From assembly GCA_910579015.1 (NCBI GenBank), contig CAJTRO010000013.1:56829-78074 (forward strand): a DNA stretch of 21,246 bases. Reading direction: 5' to 3'. The stretch is from an uncultured Dorea sp. (GTDB lineage Bacteria; Bacillota_A; Clostridia; Lachnospirales; Lachnospiraceae). The notes beneath the pieces are model-generated. The model was not told where the DNA came from. It ran no database searches and saw nothing but the letters and a program-made list of their open reading frames with translations. Of this stretch, positions 20,423 through 21,246 are shown piece by piece. A program made the translations under genes and the position numbers. The first letter of the stretch is position 1. The number at the start of each line of letters is the position of its first letter.

Positions 20423-21246
20423 CTACTTCACCCTGAGTCCGTCGTCTGTAAGCCCCTCCTGCGCAAGCAGTGTCTGCAAAACCGAGATATCCGAGGAAAC
20501 ATCCCACGCCGTCTCCTGAAACATGCTGTCAAGAAGCCTCTCAAACGCCATATTCAGGGTATCAAGCGTCGCTTCAATCTCCCGCTTCGAAGAACGGATA
20601 TTCTCGCCCTCAACCGGCTGTGCGTCCAGCTCCTGATATGCTTCCAAAAGCTTCACTGTCGTTGGCAGATAATACTCCATCAGCTTGCGAATGTCGTCCA
20701 CCGACTCCGGGTTCTGCTCCACCCGGTCAAAAATCCGGTCTACCAGCATCTCCATGCGCGAGATCTTCGCGGAGATCTCCCTGCCGGAAACCGCATCGTT
20801 ACAGGCGTGGATCCTGCGGATATATATATCCCCCTCTTCGATCACCTTCTGAACCTGTGGCGGAAGCTTCGACCGTCCGTCCTTCTCATCCGGCCCGTCC
20901 TTCTGCCTTTTGGCTTCATTCTCCGCCTGCCGGGATTTCTCCCGCCATTCTGCCGCCAAAAGCTCACTTTCCTTCCGCTCTGCTTCTATCTGCTGATACT
21001 GCCGGTACATCCCGTCACTGACGATCAGACAGGTCTTCCGTTCATCCAGATGCCCTTGCAGAAACCAGCCCCGCAGGAACATGTCCTCCAAATCTCTCAC
21101 CACATACTTCGCATTCTTCTTCACGGCCGTCGAAAGCTCCTGGATATTACAGTATTCACGATGGCCGACAACCTGTATATAGGTCTGAAACCGTTTCGCC
21201 CTGCCCCGGATACTGCTCCCAAAGCCTCCTGTCACAAAGCCTGCCG
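20423..21246 (-). CDS. XpaC-family protein (5-bromo-4-chloroindolyl phosphate hydrolysis family), 5' end outside window
   Basis: At least 274 residues, open to the window edge, so the N-terminus is missing. An in-frame GTG at 21235 is probably an internal valine, since the frame continues upstream. Visible are a winged-helix-like segment (YCNIQELSTAVKKNAKYVVRDLEDMFLRGWF), a charged Lys/Glu-rich linker, and a helical domain (about residue 120 on from the GTG) with YLPTTVKLLEAYQELD and SKREIEATLDTLNMAFERLLDSMFQ, which match XpaC proteins. The family name comes from an indirect dye-hydrolysis phenotype, and true function is unknown. Being next to the TelA-family gene supports the call. Confidence 0.85.
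   Translation of the reverse strand, partial: AGFVTGGFGSSIRGRAKRFQTYIQVVGHREYCNIQELSTAVKKNAKYVVRDLEDMFLRGWFLQGHLDERKTCLIVSDGMYRQYQQIEAERKESELLAAEWREKSRQAENEAKRQKDGPDEKDGRSKLPPQVQKVIEEGDIYIRRIHACNDAVSGREISAKISRMEMLVDRIFDRVEQNPESVDDIRKLMEYYLPTTVKLLEAYQELDAQPVEGENIRSSKREIEATLDTLNMAFERLLDSMFQETAWDVSSDISVLQTLLAQEGLTDDGLRVK

Overview
The window is a stretch of chromosome from a spore-forming, low-to-mid GC Firmicute. Protein types and gene order suggest a Lachnospiraceae-like Clostridium. This rests on a complete spoIIIA cluster, a Clostridia-type nusA-infB operon, strong AGGAGG ribosome binding sites and TTG/GTG starts. Every supported gene lies on the minus strand, so transcription runs from high to low coordinates. 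I see no mobile element, CRISPR array, rRNA or tRNA, and no gene-free stretch over 300 bases.

In transcription order: (1) 21246-19235 holds an XpaC-family gene, cut by the window edge, and a TelA-family gene. (2) 19200-8474 is a long information-processing operon with a clear sigma-A-type promoter and a perfect leader hairpin: rimP, nusA, ylxR, ylxQ-like, infB, rbfA, a DHH/DHHA1 phosphoesterase, truB, ribF and a Na+/phosphate cotransporter. (3) 8458-7995 is rpsO with its own promoter, structured leader and terminator. (4) 7949-5665 is pnp with its own promoter, a leader folded into one long hairpin, and a terminator. (5) 5642-643 is the eight-gene spoIIIAA-AH operon behind a SigE-like promoter. 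(6) 595-1 is the yceD-rpmF unit behind a near-consensus promoter; only the first three codons of rpmF are present.

The genes are mostly core functions: ribosome maturation (RimP, RbfA, TruB, YlxQ-like), transcription elongation and termination (NusA), initiation (IF2), RNA decay (PNPase, DHH nuclease), flavin cofactors (RibF), phosphate uptake, and the mother-cell secretion/feeding channel used during endospore formation (SpoIIIA).

No wholly new multi-gene system is evident. The most unusual features are small. The spoIIIAA/spoIIIAB junction has been tandemly triplicated, giving two 9-codon minicistrons linked by three consecutive ATGA stop/start overlaps. The pnp leader is a hairpin of about 104 nt. 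A 12-bp perfect hairpin with a GNRA loop sits just upstream of the rimP ribosome binding site. IF2 carries three different repeat families in an expanded N-terminus.
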